Shown: positions 18,825 through 27,636, counted from the stretch's first letter. The stretch is DNA of 50,167 nt from an uncultured Oscillospiraceae bacterium (GCA_900757415.1 CAAENU010000016.1:1-50167), one strand, 5' to 3'. A program made the numbers and translations. The notes: generated by a model not told the origin, from the letters alone.

Positions 18825-21197
18825 ATGAGCAAAAAACATCTGGTGATCGTGGAGTCTCCGGCCAAGGCCAAGACCATCGGCAAATATCTGGGGCCTGACT
18901 ATCAGGTAACGGCCTGTATGGGCCACCTGCGCGACCTGCCCAAAAGTACCCTTGGCGTGGATATCGACCACGATTTTGAACCTGACTATAAACCCATTCG
19001 CGGTAAGGAAGAGCTGATCCGCGAGTTGAAAAAGGCTGCCGCTGCCAGCGACACCGTCTATCTCGCCACCGACCCGGACCGCGAGGGAGAAGCCATTTCC
19101 TGGCATCTCAAGCACCTGCTGGAGCTGCCGGATGATAAGACCCGCCGCGTTACCTTTAACGAGATTACCCGCAAGGTGGTGGCCGAGAGCATTGCCGCTC
19201 CCCGCGCTATCGATCAGGATCTGGTGGACGCCCAGCAGGCTCGCCGCGTGCTGGATCGTGTGGTGGGTTATCAGATCTCTCCGGTGATGTGGAAAAAGAT
19301 CCGCCGGGGTCTGTCTGCCGGTCGGGTCCAGAGCGTGGTCACCCGCATGGTATTTGACCGGGATCAGGAGATCGCCGAATTCCAGCCGCAGGAGTACTGG
19401 ACGCTGGACGCTTTGCTGGAAAACGCGGAAAAGACCGCGTTTAAGGCCCATTATTATGGCCGGAACGGGAAAAAGTATGAACCCAAGACGCAGGCGGACG
19501 TGCAGACTGTTATGGATGAGCTGCGCAGTGCCGCGTTTGCCGTTAAGTCGGTGAAGCGTACCGATAAGAATCGCTCGCCTGCCCCGCCGTTTACCACCTC
19601 CACCATGCAGCAGGAGGCGTCACGCAAGCTGAATATGACCCCGCGCCGCACCATGGCCATCGCCCAGCAGCTGTATGAAGGTGTGGATGTTACCGGTGAG
19701 GGCACCATCGGTCTTATCACCTATATGCGTACCGATTCGCTGCGCATCAGCGATGAGGCACAGCACGATGCGCGCAATTTCATCAGTAGCCGCTATGGCG
19801 AGCGCTATATGCCCGCCGTCCCCCGGCAGTATAAGACCAAGGCCGGTGCACAGGATGCCCATGAGGCCATCCGCCCCAGCAATGTGACCTTGACGCCGGA
19901 GTCGATCCGCGGTGACCTGACAGCGGAGCAGTATCGGCTATACCGCCTGATCTGGAGCCGTTTTCTGGCCAGCCAGATGGCCAACGCCATATATGACAGC
20001 GTGTCCGTGGATATTGATGCAGGTGCACACCTGTTTCGCACCACTGCCAGCAAGCTGAAGTTCTCTGGCTATACCGCCGTGTATGAGGAAAGCCGCGATG
20101 ACGAGGATAAAGAGGAGAAAGAGCCTGCTCTGCCCGAACTGCATGAGGGCGAGGCGCTGACGCTGAAGGACTTTGCTCCCAGCCAGCATTTTACCACGCC
20201 GCCTGCCCATTACACCGAGGCGGCGCTGATCCGCGCCATGGAGGAAAACGGCATCGGCCGCCCCTCCACCTATGCGCCCACCGTTTCCACCATTCTGGAT
20301 CGCCGCTATGTGAAAAAAGATGGAAAAAACCTGCTCATTACCAATCTGGGCAAAGCGGTTACCATCTGGATGGAGAAGTATTTTTCGGATATTGCCGATT
20401 TGAAATTCACAGCCAATATGGAGCAGCAGCTGGATGATGTGGAAGAGGGCAAGCGCCCGTGGAAACAGGTGCTGCACCAGTTTTATGACGATGGTTTTGC
20501 CCGGCACCTGACCGAGGCCGAGGAGGGCGACTATATCCGCCCTGAGCCCACTGTCAGCGAGGAGCTGTGCCCTGTGTGCGGCCGCAATCTGGTGGAGCGC
20601 GAGGGCCGCTTCGGCCCATTTCTGGCCTGCCCGGGGTATCCGGAGTGTACCTTTACCATGCCGCTGGTGGTGGAGATGCCGGGCCGCTGCCCCAAATGCG
20701 GCGGCCGCCTTATGAAGCGCAGCGGCACCAGCAAGACCTCCGGCAAACAGTATACCTACTATTGCTGTGAGTTTACCAACAACAAAAAGGGCGACCATGT
20801 CTGCGATTTTATGACATGGGATGTGCCAACCAAGGAGGATTGCCCCGTGTGCGGCCATACCATGTTCAAGAGGGCCGGCCGCGGTTTCAGCAAGCCTTTC
20901 TGCATCAATGAGCAGTGTGCCAACTTTCTGCCGGAGGATAAGCGGGGTTATCATCGTAAGAAGGAAACCGCCGAAGGCAGCGAGGACGCGGCGGCGCAGA
21001 CGGCGGAAACAGCCGCCAAAAAGGCTGCGGAAAAGACGAAAAAGACGGCCGCTGCTAAGACTGCTGCAAAGCCGGCGGCTAAAAAGGCGACCGCCACCAA
21101 AAAGGCGACCGCCACCAAAAAGACGACCACCGCCAAAAAGACGACCGCCGCCCCTAAGAAAACAGCCAAAAAGGCGGAGAAAGGCAGCGCTGAATGA
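18825..21197 (+). CDS. topA: DNA topoisomerase I (type IA) with lysine-rich tail
   Basis: Relaxes negative supercoils; 790 residues. TOPRIM domain at the N-terminus (HLVIVESPAKAKTIGKYLG; DPDREGEAISWH) and active-site Tyr300 in GLITYMRTDSLR. Three C4-type zinc ribbons lie between about 582 and 710 (starting CPVCGRNL, CPKCGGRL and CPVCGHTM). The last 70 residues are an unusual Lys/Ala/Thr tail encoded partly by an 18-base tandem repeat. Start ATG 18825 follows AGAGGAAG. The stop overlaps trmFO by four bases. Confidence 0.97.
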   Translation: MSKKHLVIVESPAKAKTIGKYLGPDYQVTACMGHLRDLPKSTLGVDIDHDFEPDYKPIRGKEELIRELKKAAAASDTVYLATDPDREGEAISWHLKHLLELPDDKTRRVTFNEITRKVVAESIAAPRAIDQDLVDAQQARRVLDRVVGYQISPVMWKKIRRGLSAGRVQSVVTRMVFDRDQEIAEFQPQEYWTLDALLENAEKTAFKAHYYGRNGKKYEPKTQADVQTVMDELRSAAFAVKSVKRTDKNRSPAPPFTTSTMQQEASRKLNMTPRRTMAIAQQLYEGVDVTGEGTIGLITYMRTDSLRISDEAQHDARNFISSRYGERYMPAVPRQYKTKAGAQDAHEAIRPSNVTLTPESIRGDLTAEQYRLYRLIWSRFLASQMANAIYDSVSVDIDAGAHLFRTTASKLKFSGYTAVYEESRDDEDKEEKEPALPELHEGEALTLKDFAPSQHFTTPPAHYTEAALIRAMEENGIGRPSTYAPTVSTILDRRYVKKDGKNLLITNLGKAVTIWMEKYFSDIADLKFTANMEQQLDDVEEGKRPWKQVLHQFYDDGFARHLTEAEEGDYIRPEPTVSEELCPVCGRNLVEREGRFGPFLACPGYPECTFTMPLVVEMPGRCPKCGGRLMKRSGTSKTSGKQYTYYCCEFTNNKKGDHVCDFMTWDVPTKEDCPVCGHTMFKRAGRGFSKPFCINEQCANFLPEDKRGYHRKKETAEGSEDAAAQTAETAAKKAAEKTKKTAAAKTAAKPAAKKATATKKATATKKTTTAKKTTAAPKKTAKKAEKGSAE
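21081..21152 (+). repeat. 18-base tandem repeat in the topA 3' end
   Basis: About four imperfect copies of an 18-base unit (aaaaaggcgaccgccacc type) encode KKATAT, KKATAT, KKTTTA and KKTTAA. The first two copies are identical. Copy number is liable to slippage without breaking the frame. Confidence 0.8.
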
Positions 21198-22507
21198 ATT
21201 CTGTAACTGTGATCGGCGCCGGCCTTGCCGGCAGCGAGTGTGCGTGGCAGCTGGCCCAGCGGGGCATCCCGGTGATCCTGCGGGAGATGAAGCCCCTCAA
21301 GCGTACCCCCGCCCATGTAACTGACAATTTTGCCGAGCTGTGCTGCTCCAACTCCCTGCGGGGTGCCGGCCTTGAAAACGCCGTGGGCCTCCTCAAGGAG
21401 GAGCTGCGGCGGCTGGACAGCTTGATTCTCCGCTGCGCCGACGCCACGGCGGTGCCTGCCGGCGGCGCGCTGGCAGTGGATCGCCACGGCTTTGCCGCCA
21501 TGGTAACGGAGGCGATCCGCAGCCATCCCAATATCACCGTGGTGGCCGAAGAGGTGACGGAAATCCCGGAGGGGGATGTGGTCATTGCCTCCGGTCCCCT
21601 GACATCTGACGCGCTGGCAGACAAGCTGGCAACGCTGCTGGGAAACACCGACACCCTGCATTTCTTTGATGCTGCCGCTCCGCTGGTGGCCTTTGACAGC
21701 GTGGACATGACCAGCGCCTATTTTGCCAGCCGCTATGATAAGGGTACGCCGGATTACATCAATTGCCCGCTGGACCGCGAGCAGTATCTGGCTTTCTGGC
21801 AGGCGCTTACCGCCGCCGAGGAGGCGGAGGTCCACGGCTTTGAGGATCAGAACGTGTTCGAGGGCTGCATGCCTGTGGAGGTTATGGCCCGCCGCGGCGA
21901 GGATACGCTGCGCTTCGGCCCGCTGAAGCCCAAGGGCCTGCCGGATCCTAAAACGGGACGGGATCCCTATGCCGTGGTGCAGCTGCGTAAGGATAATGCC
22001 GATGGCAGCATCTATAATCTGGTGGGGTTCCAGACCCACCTGAAATGGCCGGAACAGAAGCGTGTGTTCTCCATGATTCCGGCTCTGCATAACGCACGGT
22101 TCCTGCGCTACGGCGTCATGCACCGCAATACCTATCTGGATTCTCCACGGCTGCTTGACCGGTACTACCGGCTCAGGAGCGACCCGCGCATCGCCTTTGC
22201 CGGGCAGATGACCGGCGTGGAGGGGTATGTGGAGTCCTGCGCCAGCGGTTTTCTGGTGGGTGTAGAGCTGGCCCGCCGCCTGCTGGGCAAAGCACCTATC
22301 AACTTTCCCCGGGAAACGGCCATCGGCGCGTTGGGACTTTATGTCAGCAACGACTCCGTGGGCGAGTTTCAACCCATGAACATCAACTTCGGCATCATTC
22401 CACCCCTTGACCACCGGGTAAAGGGTAAGCGCAATAAAAATGCCGAACTGAGCCAGCGTTCGCTGGCGATTATCGATGCCATTTGTGAGGAGGTGCTTTC
22501 CCGATGA
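21194..22507 (+). CDS. trmFO: tRNA (uracil-54-C5)-methyltransferase, folate/FAD-dependent
   Basis: Makes ribothymidine-54 in tRNA with methylene-tetrahydrofolate and FAD, the Firmicutes alternative to SAM-dependent TrmA. 437 residues. The FAD dinucleotide motif is GAGLAGSECAW at residues 8-18. NFAELCCSNSLRGAGLENAVGLLKEELR and the ITVVAEEVTEIPEGDVVIASGPL region are characteristic, as is the late GQMTGVEGYVESCASGFLVG. It starts within the topA stop (ATGA) and ends overlapping plsX by four bases, so three genes are translationally linked. Confidence 0.97.
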   Translation: MNSVTVIGAGLAGSECAWQLAQRGIPVILREMKPLKRTPAHVTDNFAELCCSNSLRGAGLENAVGLLKEELRRLDSLILRCADATAVPAGGALAVDRHGFAAMVTEAIRSHPNITVVAEEVTEIPEGDVVIASGPLTSDALADKLATLLGNTDTLHFFDAAAPLVAFDSVDMTSAYFASRYDKGTPDYINCPLDREQYLAFWQALTAAEEAEVHGFEDQNVFEGCMPVEVMARRGEDTLRFGPLKPKGLPDPKTGRDPYAVVQLRKDNADGSIYNLVGFQTHLKWPEQKRVFSMIPALHNARFLRYGVMHRNTYLDSPRLLDRYYRLRSDPRIAFAGQMTGVEGYVESCASGFLVGVELARRLLGKAPINFPRETAIGALGLYVSNDSVGEFQPMNINFGIIPPLDHRVKGKRNKNAELSQRSLAIIDAICEEVLSR

Positions 22508-23514
22508 GGATCATCATCGACGCCATGGGCGGTGATAATGCCCCGCTGGCTATTGTCAAGGGCGCCCTGCAGGGCCAAAAGCGCTGGGGCGTGGACATTA
22601 CCCTGACCGGCGATGAGACCGCCATCCGCAATGCCCTATCCCAGTGCGGCGTCAGCGAACTGCCTCAAGGCATGGATATCGCGCCCACTACCGAGGAGGT
22701 CACCATGGAGGATGATCCCGCCACGGTTTTCCGCCGCAAGAAGGACACCTCCATGGGTGTGGGATTGACGCTGCTGCGCGACGGTAAGGGCGATGCCTTT
22801 ATTTCCGCCGGCTCCACCGGCGCCCTGCTGACCGGGGCAACGCTGATCACCAAACGCATCCGGGGCATCCGCCGGGCCGCCATGGCCCCCATTATGCCCA
22901 CCGTTACCGGCCGCGCCGTGCTGATCGACTGCGGCGCCAATGCTGAGTGCACGCCGGAATATCTGCTGCAGTTTGCCTATCTGGGCAGCTTTTATGCCAG
23001 CCATGTGCTGGGGATCGAAAATCCCCGTGTGGCCCTGCTGAATATCGGGGTCGAGGCGGAAAAAGGTAGCGACCTGCAGCGTGAGACCCGCGCGCTGCTG
23101 CTGGAACAGCACCGGCTGAACTTCATCGGCAACATCGAGGCCAAGGAGGCCATCAAGGGCGGCTGCGATGTGCTGGTGACAGACGGCTTTTCCGGCAATG
23201 TGATGCTCAAGACCATCGAGGGGGTCGGCTCCTTTGCCGGACATGCCCTTAAGGGGATATTCCACAAGAATCTGCTGACCAAGCTGGCCGGCGCCATGGT
23301 ACTGCCGGGACTGAATGCTTTCAAGGATCTGCTGGATCCCAACAAGGTGGGCGGCACAGCTTTTATCGGCATTTCCAAGCCGGTGATCAAGGCGCATGGC
23401 GCCTCCAATGATGAAGCCATCGAAAACGCTATCGGTCAGGCAAGAGACTTTGCTGCCAGCGGCCTTATCGAACAAATTACCGCCCATGTGGACGAAATGT
23501 CCGTCAATACCTGA
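22504..23514 (+). CDS. plsX: Phosphate acyltransferase PlsX
   Basis: Converts acyl-ACP to acyl-phosphate, the first step of phospholipid synthesis via PlsX/PlsY. 336 residues, with the family N-terminus MRIIIDAMGGDNAP, then GDAFISAGSTGALL, LIDCGANAECTPEYLLQFAYLG, ALLNIGVEAEKG and VLVTDGFSGNVMLKTIEG. It overlaps trmFO by four bases and is followed by acpP, its substrate carrier, from a separate promoter. No FapR-type operator was seen. Confidence 0.97.
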   Translation: MRIIIDAMGGDNAPLAIVKGALQGQKRWGVDITLTGDETAIRNALSQCGVSELPQGMDIAPTTEEVTMEDDPATVFRRKKDTSMGVGLTLLRDGKGDAFISAGSTGALLTGATLITKRIRGIRRAAMAPIMPTVTGRAVLIDCGANAECTPEYLLQFAYLGSFYASHVLGIENPRVALLNIGVEAEKGSDLQRETRALLLEQHRLNFIGNIEAKEAIKGGCDVLVTDGFSGNVMLKTIEGVGSFAGHALKGIFHKNLLTKLAGAMVLPGLNAFKDLLDPNKVGGTAFIGISKPVIKAHGASNDEAIENAIGQARDFAASGLIEQITAHVDEMSVNT

Positions 23515-23540
23515 TTCCTGATAATTTTACGAAAAAGGTA

Positions 23541-23569
23541 TTGACAGCGTAGGGCGATTGCCGTATTAT
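23541..23569 (+). promoter_or_regulatory. Sigma-A promoter of acpP
   Basis: TTGACA (23541-23546), 17-base spacer, TATTAT (23564-23569), 40 bases before the acpP start. A strong promoter suits the abundance of ACP. Confidence 0.87.
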
Positions 23570-23609
23570 TTTCCAAGATAATGATTCCTGAAAGGAGGAG
23601 AAACTCCCA

Positions 23610-23855
23610 ATGACACCGGAAACGATCTTCAAAACCATGCAGGATCTGATCGCGGAGCAGTTTGCGCTGGATGCTGACGAAGTGACCATGGATAGTTCTT
23701 TTGTGGACGATCTGGGCGCCGATTCCGTGGATCTGGTAGAGCTGGTCATGGCGATGGAGGAGGAATTCGACATCGGCGAGATCGATGAAGAGGATCTGCA
23801 ATCCCTCAAGACGGTTGGCGACTGCGTCCGTTATCTCAGCAGCCATCTGGAATGA
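23610..23855 (+). CDS. acpP: Acyl carrier protein
   Basis: An 81-residue acidic carrier of fatty acyl chains. The phosphopantetheine attachment site is Ser39 in LGADSVDLVELVMAMEEEF. The start follows AAAGGAGGAG. It lies between plsX and rnc, a usual Firmicutes arrangement, but with its own promoter and terminator. Confidence 0.97.
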   Translation: MTPETIFKTMQDLIAEQFALDADEVTMDSSFVDDLGADSVDLVELVMAMEEEFDIGEIDEEDLQSLKTVGDCVRYLSSHLE

Positions 23856-23882
23856 GCGCGGGTCTCAATATACGAACATATG

Positions 23883-23915
23883 AAAAGAAACCCCACCGCG
23901 GTGGGGTTTCTTTTT
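23883..23915 (+). terminator. Terminator after acpP
   Basis: A perfect inverted repeat AAACCCCACC/GGTGGGGTTT with flanking A and T runs (23883-23915). It is followed by CTTTTT and ends transcription before the rnc leader. Confidence 0.92.
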
Positions 23916-23930
23916 CCCACACACTGTTTT

Positions 23931-23982
23931 GAGCCCCCGCCCATGGGATCCCGCGCAGGCGGGATATTGTGGGCGGTAGCTC
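23931..23982 (+). promoter_or_regulatory. Long structured leader directly upstream of rnc
   Basis: A 52-base fold of three stacked stems: 23931-23934 with 23979-23982 (4 bp), 23937-23943 with 23970-23976 (7 bp) and 23948-23954 with 23959-23965 (7 bp), the last closing on a GCAG loop, separated by small internal loops. It ends one base before GGAAGGAA, the rnc ribosome binding site. There is no T-run. E. coli and some other bacteria control RNase III by self-cleavage of a leader hairpin; the same is inferred here. Confidence 0.75.
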
Positions 23983-23997
23983 GGAAGGAATGAAAAC

Positions 23998-24684
23998 ATG
24001 GAAAGATTACATGAATTAGAGCAGCATCTGGATTATACCTTTCATGATCTCCGCCTGCTGCGCGCCGCTTTATATCACAGCTCCTACGCCAATGAGCACC
24101 GCGCGCAGAGCGTCAGCAGCAACGAGCGGCTGGAATTTCTGGGCGATGCGGTGCTGGGTTTTGTTTCAGCGGATTATCTCTATCGCAAGCATCCCGACCT
24201 GCCGGAGGGCGAGCTGACCCGCATCCGCGCCGCGCTGGTATGCGAGGACAGTCTGCATGAGGTGGCGCAGCGCCTGCATCTGGGTGATTTCCTGATGCTG
24301 GGCAAGGGGGAGGAGAGCGGCGGCGGCCGCCATCGTCCCTCCATCTTGGCCGACGCGGTAGAGGCTGTGCTGGCTGCCGTGTATCTGGACGGCGGCATTG
24401 ATGAGGCCCGCGCGTTGGTTCACCGCATTCTGCTGGAAAAGGAGCCGGAACAGGTGGTGGAAAGCCGCCGGCGGGACTGCAAAACCGAGCTTCAGGAGCT
24501 GGTGCAGCGCAAACCTAATCAGGAGCTGCGCTATGAGCTGGTATCCGAAAGCGGCCCTGACCATGCCAAGGTGTTCACCGTCGCCGTGATGCTGAACGGC
24601 CAGGTGGTGGGACTGGGGAGCGGCCACAGCAAAAAGGAGGCAGAACAGTCTGCCGCCCGCACCGCGCTGGAGCAAATGAAGTGA
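23998..24684 (+). CDS. rnc: Ribonuclease III
   Basis: Cleaves double-stranded RNA in rRNA and mRNA processing; 228 residues. The catalytic signature NERLEFLGDAVL is at 42-53, with the second acidic cluster in ILADAVEAVLAAVYLDGG (about 117-134). A C-terminal double-stranded RNA-binding domain spans about 158-226 (KTELQELVQRKPNQELRYELVSESGP..., then SGHSKKEAEQSAARTALEQM). ATG 23998 lies 8 bases after GGAAGGAA; an out-of-frame ATG at 23990 is ignored. The usual smc and ftsY genes do not follow, so the common rnc-smc-ftsY order is broken. Confidence 0.97.
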   Translation: MERLHELEQHLDYTFHDLRLLRAALYHSSYANEHRAQSVSSNERLEFLGDAVLGFVSADYLYRKHPDLPEGELTRIRAALVCEDSLHEVAQRLHLGDFLMLGKGEESGGGRHRPSILADAVEAVLAAVYLDGGIDEARALVHRILLEKEPEQVVESRRRDCKTELQELVQRKPNQELRYELVSESGPDHAKVFTVAVMLNGQVVGLGSGHSKKEAEQSAARTALEQMK

Positions 24685-24773
24685 GCTGGCATATTTTCTT
24701 AACCCGCCGATGTCAGAAAAATAATCAGAGTTGTTGGCGGCGTCCGCGCCGCGAATTCTGCGAAGCATGTACC

Positions 24774-24805
24774 CCGCCCTGACGCGATGCGTCAGGGCGG
24801 CTTTA
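24774..24805 (+). terminator. Terminator after rnc
   Basis: A perfect 12-bp GC stem (24774-24785 with 24789-24800) with a GAT loop, then CTTTATCT. Confidence 0.85.
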
Positions 24806-24886
24806 TCTCTGCCCAAAATTTTCCGTGGGTTTTGTGAGAAAATAGTGTAATATAAAATAGAGAAACCTCAGAAAGGAGGGACGCGG

Positions 24887-25420
24887 ATGGACGAACGTAC
24901 CATGATGCAAAAGATCGCGGCCGGCGACGAAGCGGCGCTGCATATGTTGCTGCGGCGGTATGGGCCGCTGATCCGGTATATTCTGCGTCCCATTCTGCCG
25001 GACAGCAGAGACCGGGAAGAGTGCTGGGCCGATATTTCAGTGAAGCTATGGCAGACCGCCGCCGACTTTGATGCGGAAAAAGGTACACTGAAAGCATGGC
25101 TGACAGCCATCAGCCGAAATGCCGCCCTGAACCGCGCCCGCAGCATCTGCACAGATGTGCCGCTGGAGGAGGCCGTGTTCCATGCAGACGGCAGCGCAGA
25201 GGAGGAACTGCTGCGTCATGAGCGGCGGCAACGCCTGAAGACAGCCATTGCCGCCCTGCTGCCGGAGGAGCGGAATCTGTTCTACCGCAAGTATTATTAT
25301 TGTCAGCCAACCGTACAGATGGCTGCCGAGCTTGGCCTGACGGAGCGGGCCGTGGAAGGGCGGCTGTACCGCCTGCGGCAAAAGCTGCGCCAGCAGTTGG
25401 GAGGTGACTTCTGTGAGTGA
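24887..25420 (+). CDS. ECF-type RNA polymerase sigma factor
   Basis: A 177-residue sigma-70 family protein with regions 2 and 4 only. Region 2 includes DREECWADISVKLWQTAADFDAEKGTLKAWLTAISRNAALNRAR (about 43-86). Region 4 is the helix-turn-helix VQMAAELGLTERAVEGRLYRLRQKLRQQL (about 143-172). Between them lies a short linker. The start follows AAAGGAGG. Its last 8 bases overlap the next gene, which encodes a membrane protein, the layout of a sigma factor with its own regulator. No convincing sigma-A promoter was found in the AT-rich stretch at 24810-24870, so autoregulation is possible but unproven. Confidence 0.9.
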   Translation: MDERTMMQKIAAGDEAALHMLLRRYGPLIRYILRPILPDSRDREECWADISVKLWQTAADFDAEKGTLKAWLTAISRNAALNRARSICTDVPLEEAVFHADGSAEEELLRHERRQRLKTAIAALLPEERNLFYRKYYYCQPTVQMAAELGLTERAVEGRLYRLRQKLRQQLGGDFCE

Positions 25421-26918
25421 CGATCTGCGCTTTGACCGGCTGCTGCAAGAGGAGGCCAACGCTCTGGCGCCTGCCGCGGACGAGGTCAATCCATGGCGGG
25501 AATCCATGGTGCTGGTGCTCTGGGGTATCGGGTTGACCAGCATTACGCTGAACTTTCTGTATCTTGATGTGATTCTGCCTGCACTGGGGGCAGTTCTGAT
25601 GGTGCTGGGTTTTCGCACACTGCGGGGGGAAAACCGGGCGCTGCGGTGGTGCTGGCGGCTGTCTATGGCCGCTGCAGCGGTGCGAAGTATTGCCGCCGTT
25701 GCGGCCGCGCTGCCGCAGGATACGGGGAGTGCCGCTGGTTATGCCGTCATGGGACTGACGCTGGCGCTGTATATCTGCCTATGGCGTGGCATGGTGGGGG
25801 TATCCCGGGCCGCAGGAGCGGAAAAGGCGACCGCTCCTGCCGCCGGTGCGCTGGCGGTATTCTATGTTGTGCTGTTTGTGTTGGCACATATCGGACTGGA
25901 GGGCTGGCTGGCAGTGCTGCCGCTGCTGATCGTGTATGTTATGATCCTGCGCAGCCTTGTGCGTCTGTCCCGCTCGCTGGCGGATATGGGGTATGTGATC
26001 CACGCCGCCCCTGTGCGCCTGCCTGCTGCGGCAGTGCTGTGGGGGTATCTGGGCATGACACTGGCGGCTGTGGTGTTGGCCATGCTGCTGGGCCAGCGAT
26101 ATCCCATGAACTGGCAGGTGCGCGCCGATGCGCCGCAGGATGCGGCGATCCGCGCAGAGCTGCTGGAGCTGGGTTTCCCGGAGAAGGTGCTGAATGACCT
26201 GACGGCGGAAGAGACAGCCAAAATGTCCGGTGCCACGGAGATTCGCACCCAAACAGACATGGAGTATGATAAGACTCGGTACCGCGAGTTGAACACGGAT
26301 ATCTGGTACGACACGGCGATGCCCGACAACTGGCAGTATGACCATGCAGAGAAGCAGCAGGACGGATCTTACCGATATGTTTATCGCATCTATGATGTCC
26401 GAACCTGCGTGATGACGCATGTGGCGGTGCTGCTGGAGGAGGAATGTATCATTTTGCACCATGCAGCGATAGTAAAGCCGCCAAAGGAATCCTATACTGA
26501 GGCCATGGAGCTTTGGCCGGTGTGGTACGGTGATCCTGACGAATGGAGCCGTGGCGGATGGTACCAAGGCCGCGTGCTGTGTGATAAGGACGGTCGGTCT
26601 TATGCCGCTGGTTTCTCCGCACTGACGGAGGGCAGCTATGAAAGCACAGGCTTTTTTGGTTCATCGCGGCGCAGCGCCATCACGGCTGAGTGGTCGCGTC
26701 TGCACGGCAGCGAAAATATCCGCGCCTATATACTGTATGATGCCCGGTCTCTGACCCCAAAATGGGGATATCTGGACAGTTGGTGCAACTGTGCCCGGCA
26801 GACAAGGCCGGTCTACCCGTTCCGCGATGCGCTGACACTGTGGCACAGCTGGATCACCAATGACAGCGTTGATCTTTGGCAGACGGCGCTGCAGGTCTGG
26901 AGCGATGAGATCGCGTGA
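25413..26918 (+). CDS. Large membrane protein coupled to the ECF sigma factor (possible anti-sigma/sensor)
   Basis: Function not recognised. The start is GTG 25413 (501 residues) because GGGAGG sits 7-8 bases upstream inside the sigma gene; GTG 25404 is too close to it. A short cytoplasmic N-terminus of about 30 residues, acidic and with no Cys/His zinc motif, precedes about six or seven predicted membrane helices (about 30-225), each rich in Ala/Leu/Val. The remaining about 275 residues are soluble, beginning near QRYPMNWQVRADAP and containing ELLELGFPEKVLNDLTAEETAKMSGA, then mixed beta-type sequence rich in Trp and Tyr. By position it is a candidate membrane-bound regulator of the sigma factor. 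It is not a standard zinc anti-sigma factor. Confidence 0.75.
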   Translation: MSDDLRFDRLLQEEANALAPAADEVNPWRESMVLVLWGIGLTSITLNFLYLDVILPALGAVLMVLGFRTLRGENRALRWCWRLSMAAAAVRSIAAVAAALPQDTGSAAGYAVMGLTLALYICLWRGMVGVSRAAGAEKATAPAAGALAVFYVVLFVLAHIGLEGWLAVLPLLIVYVMILRSLVRLSRSLADMGYVIHAAPVRLPAAAVLWGYLGMTLAAVVLAMLLGQRYPMNWQVRADAPQDAAIRAELLELGFPEKVLNDLTAEETAKMSGATEIRTQTDMEYDKTRYRELNTDIWYDTAMPDNWQYDHAEKQQDGSYRYVYRIYDVRTCVMTHVAVLLEEECIILHHAAIVKPPKESYTEAMELWPVWYGDPDEWSRGGWYQGRVLCDKDGRSYAAGFSALTEGSYESTGFFGSSRRSAITAEWSRLHGSENIRAYILYDARSLTPKWGYLDSWCNCARQTRPVYPFRDALTLWHSWITNDSVDLWQTALQVWSDEIA

Positions 26919-26934
26919 GTTTCTTCTGACAAGC

Positions 26935-26972
26935 AAAGCTATCCCCCGGCAATAGCCGGGGGATAGCTTTTT
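26935..26972. terminator. Bidirectional terminator between the membrane-protein gene and the V-ATPase operon
   Basis: A perfect 16-bp stem (26935-26950 with 26955-26970) with an AATA loop and T/A runs. It serves the plus-strand gene ending at 26918 and the minus-strand operon ending at 26980. Confidence 0.93.
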
Positions 26973-26979
26973 ACGATAC

Positions 26980-27630
26980 TTATTGTTTGTAGTGGTGGGC
27001 GTCCTGCAATACCATGTCCTTGACTTTCATCAATCGTGTGGTGTTGCCCCGCTCGTTTTCGTCCAGCTTCATGGAAATATAGCGGATGTTCTGCTGGGTT
27101 TGGGGAATCATCACATATTCCAGCGCATTGACGCGGCGGCGGGTCTTTTCAATGTCCTGCGCCAGCAGCTGCATGGTCTTTTCCACCTGCGCCAACTCCA
27201 GCATGTCGGCAAACACTGCCTGCATTTTTTCCAGCGCCGCATCCAGCTCGCCGCTTGTCTGGGCAAAGCCGTAGGGCAGCAGGGTGTCCTCACCGCCCTC
27301 CGTGTGGAAGGTATATACCGGGGTGTTCACGCTCATGATGTTTTTGGAGCCGACCTCCAGCGACACCCGGCGGCGGGGCCGCAGCAGCGCCTGCTCCAGC
27401 ATTTCCGGGCCCATAATGGCGGCGGCCACCGTAAAGGCGGCATTGGCCTCCTTCAGGCCCTGCTCCACCTTGGCGCGCAGCTGGCGGTTGCGGCGTACTA
27501 CCTCCATGAACTGCTTCATCAGCTCATCCCGCTTGTCCTTCAGCAGCTTGTGGCCCCGCTGGGCGGTTTTCAGCCGTCCCTTCAGCCGGGTCAGCTCCAT
27601 GCGGGTGGGGTTGATGGTTTTTCCCGTCAT
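26980..27630 (-). CDS. ntpD: V-type ATP synthase subunit D
   Basis: Central rotor-shaft subunit, 216 residues, mostly two long helices at the ends: residues 1-75 (INPTRMELTRLKGRLKTAQRGHKLLKDKRDELM) and about 135-210 (QDIEKTRRRVNALEYVMIPQTQQNIRYISMKLDENERGN). Both stretches are family signatures. It is the last gene of the nine-gene operon, six bases after subunit B, and closes on the bidirectional terminator. Confidence 0.97.
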   Translation of the reverse strand: MTGKTINPTRMELTRLKGRLKTAQRGHKLLKDKRDELMKQFMEVVRRNRQLRAKVEQGLKEANAAFTVAAAIMGPEMLEQALLRPRRRVSLEVGSKNIMSVNTPVYTFHTEGGEDTLLPYGFAQTSGELDAALEKMQAVFADMLELAQVEKTMQLLAQDIEKTRRRVNALEYVMIPQTQQNIRYISMKLDENERGNTTRLMKVKDMVLQDAHHYKQ

Positions 27631-27636
27631 GGATCA

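Noticed and set aside
21081..21152. CRISPR-like array
   Set aside because: The repeats are in-frame and coding, only 18 bases long, without unique spacers. The array at 40368 has 10-base units and 11-12-base gaps, also not CRISPR-like.
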